Position numbers and translations under genes: made by a program | In this document: positions 52,134-61,618 of the stretch, one piece after another | Layout of the letters: each line of letters starts with the position of its first letter | How positions within the stretch are numbered: position 1 is the stretch's first letter | Notes under the pieces: model-generated | Told to the model about the DNA's origin: nothing | The model's database searches: none | The model's input: only the letters and a program-made list of their open reading frames with translations | Source of the DNA: Thermobaculum terrenum ATCC BAA-798 | GTDB lineage: Bacteria; Chloroflexota; Chloroflexia; Thermobaculales; Thermobaculaceae | Direction: 5' to 3' | Length of the DNA: 64,000 bases | Assembly (NCBI RefSeq): GCF_000025005.1 | Contig: NC_013526.1 | Coordinates: 620,001 to 684,000, forward strand

Positions 52134-53459
52134 ATGACGAACCGTAGTTATAACCGTAGGCAGTTTATCCGGATGGTGGGCGTTGCCGCCGCGACGGGCT
52201 CGCTCTGGGCGTGCGGGGGGGCTGGGAGCCAGCGAGTCACGTCGCAGCCCACACAGGCGACGCTAGAGGAGTTCTCGGCACTAATGTGGCAGGTGTCGCC
52301 CACGACCGACAGGAACTTCAAGCAGCGGGCACAGACCTTCAATGATACGCACAAGGGCAGATATAAGGTCAACTTCCAGCTACTCCCGTACGACCAGTAC
52401 TGGCAGAAGATTCCTCTAGCGTACTCCGCCAATCGACCCTATGACGTGTACTTCTGGGACGTGCAAGCCTATGGTCATTTCAAGAAGGGCATGCTGTTAG
52501 ACGTGCAGCCCTACCTGGACAAGGCTGGTATGTTCGACAAGGATAAGTATCCCACCAAGTTGTTTGAGGTTTGGCGCCTTGACGGTAGCCACATGTACGC
52601 AGTGCCTGAGAACATCCAGACGGTTGCGCTGTACTACAACCAGAAGATGTTCGATCAGGCCGGCATAAAGTACCCCGATGAAAGCTGGACTTGGGATGAC
52701 TTCCTTGCCACCGCCCAGAAGCTCACTATACGGCAGGGCAACAAAGTTGTGCAGTGGGGAGTGGATCCAGGTGTGCTACAGGTGTGGTGGGGTCTGCAGG
52801 TGCTATCGTGGGATCAAGGCTCGGCTTTCTTCGACAAGATCGTCGAGCCCACGAAGTTCCAGATGCAGGATCCTGTCAATATCAAGGCCTTGCAGTTCGT
52901 ACAGGATCTGATCTGGAAGGAGCACGTCGCGCCCAACGCTGCCCAGCGCGCGAGCATCTCCCAGAACGTGGGGCCATTCCAGGCCGGCAGGACCGCTATG
53001 TTCTTCGGCGGCAGCTGGGACATGTCCCCTCTATCTCAAGCATCCTTTAAGTGGGGCATGGTACCCTGGCCCAAGTGGAATGGCAAGCGTGTGACTCCCT
53101 ACTGGCTTGGGGGGTGGGTGATCTCCAAGAAGTCCAAGGTGCCGGACGCTGCTTTTGAGTGGGCCAGGTGGTCGGCCACCGACTTCCAGATGACCATGGC
53201 CAAGCAGCATGACTGGATCCCGATACTTAACTCCGCTCGGTTGTCTAAGGAGTCGCTCGAGGGGCAGCCCCAAGGCTACCGCCTAGTGCTAGACGCTGTG
53301 ACCTCCTCCGAAGCAAAGCTTGGAGACCTGTACACAACCAACAACCAGCAGATAGTGTTCGAGGTCTTCGGGCCTGTGCTAGACCAGCTTTGGAACAACA
53401 AGATCACACCCGAGCAGGCGGCCAAGACTATAGACGAGAAGGCCAACAAGCTGCTGTGA
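52134..53459 (+). CDS. CUT1 sugar-binding lipoprotein
   Basis: 441 residues. Tat motif NRRQFIRM and lipobox SLWACG. Binding landmarks are VALYYNQKMFDQAGI, WTWDDFLATAQKL, GRTAMFFGGSWDMS and PDAAFEWARWSA. ATG at 52134 has AGGAGG upstream and is preferred over the GTG at 52119. Base composition is visibly lower in GC than the permeases before it. Probably binds alpha- or beta-galactosides, judging by the enzymes downstream. Confidence 0.9.
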   Translation: MTNRSYNRRQFIRMVGVAAATGSLWACGGAGSQRVTSQPTQATLEEFSALMWQVSPTTDRNFKQRAQTFNDTHKGRYKVNFQLLPYDQYWQKIPLAYSANRPYDVYFWDVQAYGHFKKGMLLDVQPYLDKAGMFDKDKYPTKLFEVWRLDGSHMYAVPENIQTVALYYNQKMFDQAGIKYPDESWTWDDFLATAQKLTIRQGNKVVQWGVDPGVLQVWWGLQVLSWDQGSAFFDKIVEPTKFQMQDPVNIKALQFVQDLIWKEHVAPNAAQRASISQNVGPFQAGRTAMFFGGSWDMSPLSQASFKWGMVPWPKWNGKRVTPYWLGGWVISKKSKVPDAAFEWARWSATDFQMTMAKQHDWIPILNSARLSKESLEGQPQGYRLVLDAVTSSEAKLGDLYTTNNQQIVFEVFGPVLDQLWNNKITPEQAAKTIDEKANKLL

Positions 53460-53502
53460 CTGCTCTTGCAAGCAAGACGTGATGTGGGAGGTGCAAGAAT
53501 CG

Positions 53503-55653
53503 GTGATTAGATTTGACGAAGCGACGCGCTCTCTGATATTGGATAATGATCTAATCCACGCTGAGTGGCGTGTGGGAGAGCAGGGCGCGGTGACATGCAA
53601 GGCCCTGCGTATGTCTGGAGACGGAGTTGACTGGCTGGACACGGCTGTACGCTCCCCCCTCTACGAGCTGGCCTACCGCGAGCTGGCGGGCACCGGCCGG
53701 ACCGTGACGGTGTCCTCGGAGGACCCGCACGCGGTGGAGGGGCCCGAGGTCTCCAGCCTCGCCGACGGTACCGTCGGCGAGGCCGTGGTGCGCCTGCTGC
53801 CCACCGGCACGCCGCTGGAGGTGCTGTGGCACCTCCAATGCCACCCGCGCCACGCGACGCTGCGGCAGTGGTTTGAGCTGACCAACAAGGGAGAGACCCC
53901 GATCGTGATCACCCGCCTGCCGGTGGTCACCTACGCCCTTCGCCCCCCAGCCGGATCGCTCAGGGCTTACTGCGGCTTGGGGCGCGAGCGCGCCCGCCGA
54001 GGCATGTGGGCCGACTGGTACACGTGGCGGTGGGTGGAGCTGGGGCCCGGGGTGAAGGACGCCGTGCAGTCGGGGTATCGCCGGGAGGCCACGTGGCTGG
54101 GGTTGGTGACGCCGGGCGGCGGCCCTGGGATGTACGTGGGTTGGGAGTCGAACGCACGGGCCACGTGCGCCTTCGGGGACATGTACGGCGACGGGGCGGT
54201 GTGGGTGGAGTGCTGCCTGCGCCCCGGGTACCGCCTGGAGCCGGGAGCCTCCCTCGCGGGCCCCCCGGGCTTCGTCGGGCTGGCCGAGGGCGACCTGGAC
54301 GAGCTGGCGTACAGGTGCCAAAGGTACGTGGAGGACGTCCTGGCGCGGCGCGTGGAGGACCCCAGGTTCCCGTACGTGGCCTTCAACAGCTGGGGGTACG
54401 GCCCTGACATAGATGAGGAGTCGATGCTGCGCTGCCTGGACGTCTGCCAGCGGCTGGGGGTGGAGCTCTTCGTCGTGGACTTCGGCTGGGAGGATCCCGA
54501 CTGGCGTCCCCTGGCGGATAGGTTCCCCCGTGGGCTGGCGCCGCTGGCAGACGCCGCCCACGCGCGAGGCATGCTGTTTGGCGCCCACCTCAGCTTCGGC
54601 AACGCCTCCTCGCTCTCGCAGATGTACAAGCTGCACCCCGATTGGGTCAACGGCCCCGGGCAGTGGGCGTACCGCAGGGAGGGAGAGGTGTACGCCGTTA
54701 CCCTTGGCAATCCAGCAACTAGAGAGTGGATGCTAGACAAGCTCCTGCAGATCATAGATGATAACAAGCTCGATTACTTTCTCACCGACCACCGCCTTTG
54801 GGGTTGGTGCAACCCACGGGTGCAGCCCCTGCACGCCACCAACGACTACGTGACGGTAGTCGAGGGGTTCGACTGGCTCATGGACAGGCTGCGGGAGCTG
54901 CGCCCCCACGTGCTCATCGAGCACTGCGACAACGGCCTGAGCCTGCCGACCTTCAAGATAGTGCGGCAGCACGTCACGTCCATAGGGGCGGATGCCGCCG
55001 GGGCGCTGTACGAGCGCGTGCACACCTGGCGGATCTCGCACGTGCTCCCCCCGCGCTACCTGGCCCACTACGTATGCGACCAGCCGGCCCCCGGACGCTA
55101 CGTCGGCGCGGGGCTGGGGGACTACGAGTACCGCAGCCACCTGCTCGGCGGCCCGATGATCCTGATGACCCACCTCCACCAGCTGCAGGAGGGGTCGGAG
55201 GAGTGGAGGTCCCTCCAGAGGCAGATAGCGCTCTACAAGCGCATCCGGCAAAGAGTTGCTCGTGGAAAGGTGCTGCACCTATTGGAACCACAACCGCTGG
55301 AGCGTGTAGGACACGGCTGGGATGGTTGGGATGCCATTGGTTCGTACGATGAAGTGACGGACTCAGCTGTCATCTTTGTGTTCTGTTTGGGTGGAGAGAT
55401 CAATTGCCGCACCATCCCTATTCATGGGCTCAGAGCCGACACCCTGTACAAGGTGTCGTTTGAGGGCGACCGAGCTAGCTTCTCACTAAGCGGGCGGGAG
55501 CTGATGGCCAAGGGGCTGGAGGTCGAGCTGCCCGCGCGGGGGCAGAGGCCCGTGCTCGACGCCAACGGCATGGTGCGCGCCTCCGAGGTGGTACTCTTGG
55601 AGCCCGCCGACGGGCCGGGCTGGGCCGACGACACCGGCGGAGGAGGGGGATGA
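53503..55653 (+). CDS. GH36-like glycosidase (alpha-galactosidase-related), copy 1
   Basis: About 716 residues: an N-terminal beta-sandwich (about 1-290), a TIM barrel from PYVAFNSWGYGPD onward, and a short beta tail. The barrel shows clan GH-D strands: LFVVDFGWEDPDW, RGMLFGAHLSFGNAS, DYFLTDHRLWGW with the candidate nucleophile Asp, EHCDNGLSLPT, and IGADAAGAL with the candidate acid/base Asp. The KxD motif of normal GH36 enzymes reads TDH, so specificity may differ. GTG at 53503 is preferred because GGGAGG lies 11 bases upstream; ATG 53482 is an alternative without a site. No signal peptide. Its stop overlaps the next start. GC content changes in blocks along the gene. Confidence 0.75.
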   Translation: MIRFDEATRSLILDNDLIHAEWRVGEQGAVTCKALRMSGDGVDWLDTAVRSPLYELAYRELAGTGRTVTVSSEDPHAVEGPEVSSLADGTVGEAVVRLLPTGTPLEVLWHLQCHPRHATLRQWFELTNKGETPIVITRLPVVTYALRPPAGSLRAYCGLGRERARRGMWADWYTWRWVELGPGVKDAVQSGYRREATWLGLVTPGGGPGMYVGWESNARATCAFGDMYGDGAVWVECCLRPGYRLEPGASLAGPPGFVGLAEGDLDELAYRCQRYVEDVLARRVEDPRFPYVAFNSWGYGPDIDEESMLRCLDVCQRLGVELFVVDFGWEDPDWRPLADRFPRGLAPLADAAHARGMLFGAHLSFGNASSLSQMYKLHPDWVNGPGQWAYRREGEVYAVTLGNPATREWMLDKLLQIIDDNKLDYFLTDHRLWGWCNPRVQPLHATNDYVTVVEGFDWLMDRLRELRPHVLIEHCDNGLSLPTFKIVRQHVTSIGADAAGALYERVHTWRISHVLPPRYLAHYVCDQPAPGRYVGAGLGDYEYRSHLLGGPMILMTHLHQLQEGSEEWRSLQRQIALYKRIRQRVARGKVLHLLEPQPLERVGHGWDGWDAIGSYDEVTDSAVIFVFCLGGEINCRTIPIHGLRADTLYKVSFEGDRASFSLSGRELMAKGLEVELPARGQRPVLDANGMVRASEVVLLEPADGPGWADDTGGGGG

Positions 55654-57692
55654 TGCGAGGGGAGGGGCGCACCCTATGCGATTTCGTCCCTGGCAGCCCC
55701 CCCACCTGGAAGCTGCACAACGAGCGCGTGACGGTGGAACTACGGGCGTTCCCCCATGGGCTGTGCCTAGCAACCCTGTGGGATAGCAAGCTTGGGGCTA
55801 GATGGTCAGGGCTGGCGCCGTTGACCTATTTGGCCACGCTGCCAGGGTCATCGCAGGGCTGGCGCCTACTAGACTGGAGCTGTCAGGAGGAGCACGGGGC
55901 CGTCACGCTCCAGGTATCTTTTGCGCGTGGAAGGCTGGTCCTAGTGGAGTCCCTGTGGCTACCCCCCGACCTATCGATAATCAGAAGGTGGGTTGAGCTG
56001 CACAACGGTGGCGATGATATGGTGGAGGTCGAGCAATACCACTTCCTAGACCTGCTACTAGAACATGACCTGCATGATTCCTCTCTAGAGCTGCTCTACG
56101 TTGAAGCCTTCGCTGGTCATAGATGGGACCGGTGGGATCCCGGGGACGTCAGTTTCGGGGTGCGCCAGCAGGTCATGACTGCAGGGGATGCCCTGCGGCT
56201 GACAGTGGGGGCGTACCAACAGGCTTGTAGTTGGGCTGCTCTCAGAAGGCGGGATGGGTTTGGCCTGGTGTTTGGGCTGGAGTACGATGGCGCGGCTGAG
56301 ATCCGCCTAATAGATGTTAGCCGGGTGCCTGGGGCGCGCACATGGCGTTCGCCCCTACCGCTGGAGCAGGGTGTGCGACTCACGGCCGCCCCAATAGAGC
56401 CCTTGCACGTCCAGTTGGAGCCTGGGGGGGTATGGAGGAGCCCCGAGGTTTTCTTGGGAGTGTTCGCCGGCGAGTGGGATGCCGCAGCGCACATCACGCA
56501 CGCGCTCGTGGAGCGGTACCTCTCTCCTGCGCTGCCTGACGACCGTTTCCCCTACGTGATCTTCAACACTTGGGGCTACGCTTGGGACCTCACGCCAGAT
56601 GTGACCCTCCACTGTCTCGAGGTGGCGACCGAGGTGGGTGCAGAGGTGTTCGTAGCGGACTACGGATGGGCGCGGGACGTGGGCGACTGGATGTCGGTGC
56701 CGGCCAGAATGCCGAAGCTGGAAGAGCTGGGACGGCGCGTGCACGCGCACGGCATGCTGTTCGGCGCGTGGATGGCGTTCGCCAACGCCTCCCCACGGAG
56801 TCAGGTACTGCTGGAGCACCCAGAGTGGGCGGCGTGGCCGGACGATTGGGGGAGCTTCGGCACGCGCGCGCTGTGCCTGGCCGAGCCGCGGGTAAGGGAG
56901 TGGGTCACGCAGCAGGTGCTGCGGGTGGTGCGGGAGTATGAGCTGGACTACCTAGTCCACGACTTTGAGCTGATCACCCCTTGCCGACATCCCGCACACT
57001 CCCATCCGCCCGACCCCTCAGGCTACCACAGCGCTCAAGGGTACAATCAGGTACTGCGCGACCTGCGGCACGCGCACCCACAGCTCGTGGTCGAGAACTG
57101 CCAGGGCGGCGGGCGAATTATGACGTACGCCATGACCAAGCTGCACGATACCTCGATCACTACGGATGGGGCTGCGCTGCTGGACTCCCTAGGGCGCAGG
57201 CGAGCGCTGTACGGCGCTAGCTACCCCTTTCCCCCACGCTACTGCGCCAGCTATATGCAGGAGCACCCTACGGACTACGCTTGCCGCTCCTGCATGCTTG
57301 GAGGTCCCTGGATCTTGATGGATCGAGCTGCCGACTGGGGGCCATTGGAGATTGAGATCGCCCGGCGGAACATCGCCCTGTACAAGCGGATCAGGCCGTT
57401 GTTCCGCGATGCGCGCGTCCACCACTTACGATGCCCGGACGGCGACGGGTGGGATGGACTGCAGCTCCACCAGCCTTCCGCGGACCGTGGCGTCGTGCTG
57501 CTGTTCAGGCCCCGCGGGGCGCCCATGGTGCGCGCGCGGCTGCGAGGGCTGGACCCACAGGTGACGTACCTCCTGGAGACGGCGAGTGGTCGCAGCTGGG
57601 AGGCCGACGGGGGCCAGCTGATGGAGATGGGCCTGCACCTGGACCTGCCGGATGGAGGGAGCGAGGTGATCTTCCTGGAGGCCAGGAGATGA
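55650..57692 (+). CDS. GH36-like glycosidase (alpha-galactosidase-related), copy 2
   Basis: 680 residues with the same architecture as copy 1. Barrel landmarks are PYVIFNTWGYAWD, VFVADYGWARDVG, HGMLFGAWMAFANAS, LDYLVHDFELITP with the candidate nucleophile Asp, ENCQGGGRIMTYAM and ITTDGAALLDSL. The second copy keeps the Gly-rich ENC-GGGR loop of classical GH36 enzymes, which copy 1 has lost; both lack the Lys of the KxD motif. Tandem copies with different active-site loops suggest division of labour on related substrates. Start ATG at 55650 overlaps the upstream stop (ATGA), and the GH42 start overlaps its own stop. Confidence 0.75.
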   Translation: MMRGEGRTLCDFVPGSPPTWKLHNERVTVELRAFPHGLCLATLWDSKLGARWSGLAPLTYLATLPGSSQGWRLLDWSCQEEHGAVTLQVSFARGRLVLVESLWLPPDLSIIRRWVELHNGGDDMVEVEQYHFLDLLLEHDLHDSSLELLYVEAFAGHRWDRWDPGDVSFGVRQQVMTAGDALRLTVGAYQQACSWAALRRRDGFGLVFGLEYDGAAEIRLIDVSRVPGARTWRSPLPLEQGVRLTAAPIEPLHVQLEPGGVWRSPEVFLGVFAGEWDAAAHITHALVERYLSPALPDDRFPYVIFNTWGYAWDLTPDVTLHCLEVATEVGAEVFVADYGWARDVGDWMSVPARMPKLEELGRRVHAHGMLFGAWMAFANASPRSQVLLEHPEWAAWPDDWGSFGTRALCLAEPRVREWVTQQVLRVVREYELDYLVHDFELITPCRHPAHSHPPDPSGYHSAQGYNQVLRDLRHAHPQLVVENCQGGGRIMTYAMTKLHDTSITTDGAALLDSLGRRRALYGASYPFPPRYCASYMQEHPTDYACRSCMLGGPWILMDRAADWGPLEIEIARRNIALYKRIRPLFRDARVHHLRCPDGDGWDGLQLHQPSADRGVVLLFRPRGAPMVRARLRGLDPQVTYLLETASGRSWEADGGQLMEMGLHLDLPDGGSEVIFLEARR

Positions 57693-59701
57693 GAGCCTTG
57701 GACCTCCTCCTAGGTGTTTGTTACTATCCAGAGCAGGTCGATCCCTCTGAGTGGGAGGCTGACCTGGCGCGCATCCGCGAGGCCGGCCTGGACACCGTGC
57801 GGATAGGGGAGCTCATCTGGTCGGGCTTGGAGCCCGAGCCCGGCCGCTTCCGCTGTGAGTGGCTGGACGAGGTGCTGGAGCTGTGCCGTGGGTACGGGCT
57901 CGCCGTGGTGCTGGGCACGCCCACAGCAACGCTGCCCCCCTGGCTCGTCGAAGCCGATCCGGAGGTGATGCCGGTCGATGATCGCGGCGTGCGGGCGGCC
58001 TACGGCTCCTGGGGAACCGCCTGCCTGAGCAGCCAGCTGCTGTGGGCGCGGACCGAGCTGCTGGTGGACGAGCTGGGGCGGCGGTACGGGAGGCACCCGG
58101 CCGTGATCGGCTGGCAGCTGGACAACGAGCTCCCTGCCACTACCTGTTACTGTCAGCGGTGCAGATCGAGCTTTCACAATTGGCTGGAGCGCAGGTATGG
58201 TGACGTGTCGGCGCTCAACGAGGCGTGGGGGACAGCGTTCCTCGGTCAGGGGTACACCCGCTGGGGGCAGGTGCCAGCGCCGCTGGCCACCGTGCGCGTC
58301 GGCCGCCAGAACCCGGGCCTGCTGCTGGACTACGTGCGGTTCCAGTCGGAGCTGGCCTGCCGGTACCTCGAGCGGCAGGCCGAGATCCTCCGGCGGCGCT
58401 CTCCGGGGAGGCGCCTGACGCACAACATCCCAGGCATGGCGGCGCACATCGATTACCACCGGCTCTTCGGCCCGCTGGACGTCGCGGCGTGGGACGTCTA
58501 CCCCGGGTGGATAGGGGGGCTACCCCACCGCCTCGCGCTCGGGCACGACGTGGTGCGGGGGTTGAAGCGCGCCGGCTACTGGGTGCTGGAGCAGCAGGTG
58601 GGGAGGCTGGAGCACAGGGCACCTCCCGCGGGGGCGCTGAGGCTGTGGACCTACCAGGCGGTCGCGCACGGGGCCGAGGTCGTGCTGTACTTCCCCTGGA
58701 GGCAGGCCAGGGGAGGCTCCGAGCAGTACATAGCCTCCCTCCTCACCCCCGACGGCAGGCGGACGCGCTCGCTGGCGGAGGTCGAGCGGGCGGCGCGCGA
58801 GCTGCAGCAGCTCGCCCCTCTGCTCCGGGGCACCGAGCCTCGCGGCGACGTCGCGCTCCTGTGGAGCTACGAGGACCACTGGGCGCTGGCCCTCCAGCCC
58901 CAGGTGCCCGAGCTGGCCGACCCTTGGAGGTACCCGGAGGAGTGGTACCTGGCGCTGCGGCGTGCCGACCTCCAGGTGGACGTGCTCTCGCCGTCGGACG
59001 ACCGCCTGCGGGATTACCGCCTGCTCGTGGCCCCCTCGCTCTATCTGGCCACCGCCAGCCTCGCGGAGCGGCTGAGGGGATACGTCGAGGCGGGGGGCAC
59101 GCTCCTGTTGGGGCCGCGCTCGGGGTCGAAGGACGAGCACAACGCTTGGCCCAGGGGGCCGTTGCCCGGCCCCCTGGGCGAGCTGGTGGGCGCGACGGTG
59201 GAGGAGTTCGAGGGGCTGCCCGGGGGAGAGGCCAGGACCCTGCGCTGGGCGCACGGCGACGGCAGGCTCTCGGCCCGGGCCTGGTGCGAGCTGCTCGCCC
59301 CCGCGGGCGCGGAGCCGCTGCTGCTGTACGCGGACGGGCCGTGGCCGGGATCGCCGGCCGCCGTGCGTCGCCAGCTGGGCGCCGGGAGGGCCTACTACCT
59401 GGGCTGCATGGGCGAGGAGGTGGTCGCGGGCGTCCTCCTCGAGGCGCTCCGCGGCGCGGGCGTTGCGCGGGGTCCGTCCGTGCCTGCGGGGGGCGAGCTG
59501 GTGGTGCGGGCCGGAGGGGGCCGAGCGCTGTACTTCGTGCTCAACCACGCGGCGCAGGAGGCCCGGCTCGCCCTGCCAGCTGGCAGGGCGTACCAGGATC
59601 CCTGGACGGGGGACGCTCGCCCAGCGGAGGTCGAGCTGCCGCCGTACGGCGTGGAGGTGCTGCTGGCGTACGTAGGACAGGAGGTGCAAGGTGCGTCTTG
59701 A
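57689..59701 (+). CDS. GH42 beta-galactosidase
   Basis: 670 residues. The N-terminal TIM barrel starts at GVCYYPEQVDPSEW. Acid/base E147 lies in GWQLDNE, and the nucleophile is E301 in WVLEQQ. Four Cys (C112, C153, C155, C158) fit the zinc site known from Thermus GH42. A trimerisation domain (about 390-590) and a C-terminal beta domain follow. It removes terminal beta-galactose, and in some members alpha-L-arabinose, in the cytoplasm. Real start is ATG at 57689, overlapping the GH36 stop; the longer frame is shadow. The SDR gene starts 11 bases before its end. Confidence 0.92.
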   Translation: MRALDLLLGVCYYPEQVDPSEWEADLARIREAGLDTVRIGELIWSGLEPEPGRFRCEWLDEVLELCRGYGLAVVLGTPTATLPPWLVEADPEVMPVDDRGVRAAYGSWGTACLSSQLLWARTELLVDELGRRYGRHPAVIGWQLDNELPATTCYCQRCRSSFHNWLERRYGDVSALNEAWGTAFLGQGYTRWGQVPAPLATVRVGRQNPGLLLDYVRFQSELACRYLERQAEILRRRSPGRRLTHNIPGMAAHIDYHRLFGPLDVAAWDVYPGWIGGLPHRLALGHDVVRGLKRAGYWVLEQQVGRLEHRAPPAGALRLWTYQAVAHGAEVVLYFPWRQARGGSEQYIASLLTPDGRRTRSLAEVERAARELQQLAPLLRGTEPRGDVALLWSYEDHWALALQPQVPELADPWRYPEEWYLALRRADLQVDVLSPSDDRLRDYRLLVAPSLYLATASLAERLRGYVEAGGTLLLGPRSGSKDEHNAWPRGPLPGPLGELVGATVEEFEGLPGGEARTLRWAHGDGRLSARAWCELLAPAGAEPLLLYADGPWPGSPAAVRRQLGAGRAYYLGCMGEEVVAGVLLEALRGAGVARGPSVPAGGELVVRAGGGRALYFVLNHAAQEARLALPAGRAYQDPWTGDARPAEVELPPYGVEVLLAYVGQEVQGAS

Positions 59702-60464
59702 GGGCAAGGTAGCGATCGTCACTGGGGCCGGCCGCGGCATCGGCCGGGCCATAGCGGAGCTGTTCGCCCGGGAGGGCTGCGCGGTGGTGCTGGCGGCGCG
59801 CACGCGGGACGAGGTCGATGCCGCGGCCGACGCCATCACGGGCGCCGGGGGCAGGGCGCTGGCCGTCCCCGCCGACGTCTCCCGTCGGGAGGAGGCCGAG
59901 GCGCTGGTCGGCAGGGCGCTCGAGGCGTACGGCCGGCTGGACGTCCTGGTGAACAACGCGGGGATCTTCCGCCCCGGCAGCTTCGTCGACATGCCCCGAG
60001 AGTCCTGGGAGGAGGTGCTGCGGGTGAACCTGTGCGGGGCCGTGCACTGCGCCAGGGCCGCCGTGCGGTGGATGCTCGCGGCCGGGCGGGGGGGCAGGAT
60101 CATCAACATCTCCTCCATCCACGCCCAGCGGGCGGAGCCGCTGGCCACCGCGTACGACGTCTCCAAGGGAGGGCTGGACCAGCTGACGCGGAGCCTGGCG
60201 GTGGAGCTCGCACCCCATGGGATACTGGTGAACGGGATAGCCCCCGGGTTCATCGACACCAGCATGTCGGTCGTGGATGGGGTGAACGAGCTGGAGACCG
60301 ACTGGTTCCGGTCGGTCTACGTGGGGCGCAGGAAGATCCCGCTGGCGCGGGCGGGTCAGCCGGAGGAGGTGGCCGCCGTCGCGCTCTTCCTGGCCTCCGA
60401 GGAGGCCAGCTACATCACGGGCGCGGTGATCCCCGTGGACGGGGGGTTATCCGTGACGTTCTGA
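59691..60464 (+). CDS. SDR-family NAD(P)-dependent oxidoreductase
   Basis: 257 residues of a classical short-chain dehydrogenase. Cofactor motif is TGAGRGIGRA, NNAG is present, the catalytic Ser lies in NISSIHAQ, and YDVSK supplies Tyr and Lys. VDGGLSVTF is the typical C-terminus. AARTR after the second strand suggests NADP use. With a sugar-acid dehydratase directly downstream, it probably oxidises an aldose such as galactose to its lactone. GTG at 59691 has GGAGGTG and lies within the end of the GH42 gene. Confidence 0.92.
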   Translation: MRLEGKVAIVTGAGRGIGRAIAELFAREGCAVVLAARTRDEVDAAADAITGAGGRALAVPADVSRREEAEALVGRALEAYGRLDVLVNNAGIFRPGSFVDMPRESWEEVLRVNLCGAVHCARAAVRWMLAAGRGGRIINISSIHAQRAEPLATAYDVSKGGLDQLTRSLAVELAPHGILVNGIAPGFIDTSMSVVDGVNELETDWFRSVYVGRRKIPLARAGQPEEVAAVALFLASEEASYITGAVIPVDGGLSVTF

Positions 60465-60488
60465 CGGGAGCTGTGGAGGGAGGTGACT

Positions 60489-61607
60489 ATGAGGATCACG
60501 GACGTCGAGGCGATCTACCTGCGGCTGCCCGAGGTGGACCCCTCGCGGGCGGACGGCACGCAGGACACCCTCCTGGTGAGGGTCCACACGGACGAGGGGA
60601 TCACGGGGGTGGGCGAGGTGGACTCCTCCCCGCTCGTGGCGAGGGCGGCGATAGAGGCGCCGGTGTCGCACTCGGTCGCGATGGGGCTCAAGCACGTGCT
60701 GCTCGGCGAGAACCCCCTCGAGATCGACAGGCTGTGGGAGAGGATGTACAGGGCGACGATCTACTTTGGCCGCGGCGGGCCCGCCATGCACGCCATGAGC
60801 GGGATAGACCTGGCGCTGTGGGACATCCTGGGCAAGGCCACAGGCCTATCGGTGAGCGAGCTCCTGGGGGGAGCCCGGCGCCACAGGCTGCGGGCGTACG
60901 CGAGCGCGATCATGCCGGAGACCCCGGTCGAGGCGGGCAGGCTCGCTGAGCAGTACGCGGCTGCCGGGTACACGGCTGTGAAGTTCGGGTGGGGGCCGAT
61001 AGGGCGCAGCCGAAGGCTGGACGAGGAGCTCGTCCAGGCCATCCGCTCGGCGGTCGGGGAGGACGTGGACGTGATGATCGACGCCGGCATGGCGTGGGAC
61101 CTCAAGGGGGCGCTGCGGATGGCGGAGGTGTACGAGCGGTACGGCGTCTATTGGCTGGAGGAGCCGCTGGCCCCCGACGACCTGGAGGGCTACAGGCAGC
61201 TGGCCGACCGCACGCGCATGTACATCGCGGCGGGGGAGCAGGAGAGCGGGGCCGAGGCCTTTCGGAGGCTGATCAACGAGGGACACGTCGACGTCGTCCA
61301 GCCGGACCTGGGCAGGTGCGGCGGGCTGACCGAGGGCAGGCGCATCGCGCAGGTGGTGCACGCCCGGCACAGGCAGCTCGTGCCCCACGCCTTCAAGAGC
61401 GGGATACTCGTGGCGGCGAGCGCCCACCTGGCTGCCTGCATCCCGGGCGGCGCCATGATCGAGTACACCGTCTCCACCTCCCCGATCGCGCGCGACCTCG
61501 TGAGCGAGCCCTTGGAGCTCGTCGACGGCCACGTGCTGCTGCCGGAGCGTCCAGGGCTGGGGGTGGAGGTGGACGAGTCGGTGGTGCAGCGGTACAGGGT
61601 CGCGTAG
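60489..61607 (+). CDS. Enolase-superfamily (mandelate racemase-like) sugar-acid dehydratase
   Basis: 372 residues. The capping domain spans about 1-130. Metal ligands lie in MIDAGMAWD (Asp), WLEEPL (Glu) and AAGEQES (Glu); the base dyad is Asp in VVQPDLGR and His in LVPHAFKSG. The second-strand KxK motif reads VKFGWG, with only one Lys. This pattern belongs to the mandelate-racemase subgroup, whose members mostly dehydrate aldonic acids. After the SDR dehydrogenase it would form a 2-keto-3-deoxy acid, an oxidative route for the released galactose or arabinose. ATG at 60489 follows GGGAGGTG. Confidence 0.9.
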   Translation: MRITDVEAIYLRLPEVDPSRADGTQDTLLVRVHTDEGITGVGEVDSSPLVARAAIEAPVSHSVAMGLKHVLLGENPLEIDRLWERMYRATIYFGRGGPAMHAMSGIDLALWDILGKATGLSVSELLGGARRHRLRAYASAIMPETPVEAGRLAEQYAAAGYTAVKFGWGPIGRSRRLDEELVQAIRSAVGEDVDVMIDAGMAWDLKGALRMAEVYERYGVYWLEEPLAPDDLEGYRQLADRTRMYIAAGEQESGAEAFRRLINEGHVDVVQPDLGRCGGLTEGRRIAQVVHARHRQLVPHAFKSGILVAASAHLAACIPGGAMIEYTVSTSPIARDLVSEPLELVDGHVLLPERPGLGVEVDESVVQRYRVA

Positions 61608-61618
61608 GAGGTGGCTGG

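Noticed and set aside
58520-60265. 581-residue minus-strand frame opposite GH42 and SDR
   Set aside because: Both plus-strand genes have intact catalytic motifs; the antisense frame is compositional.
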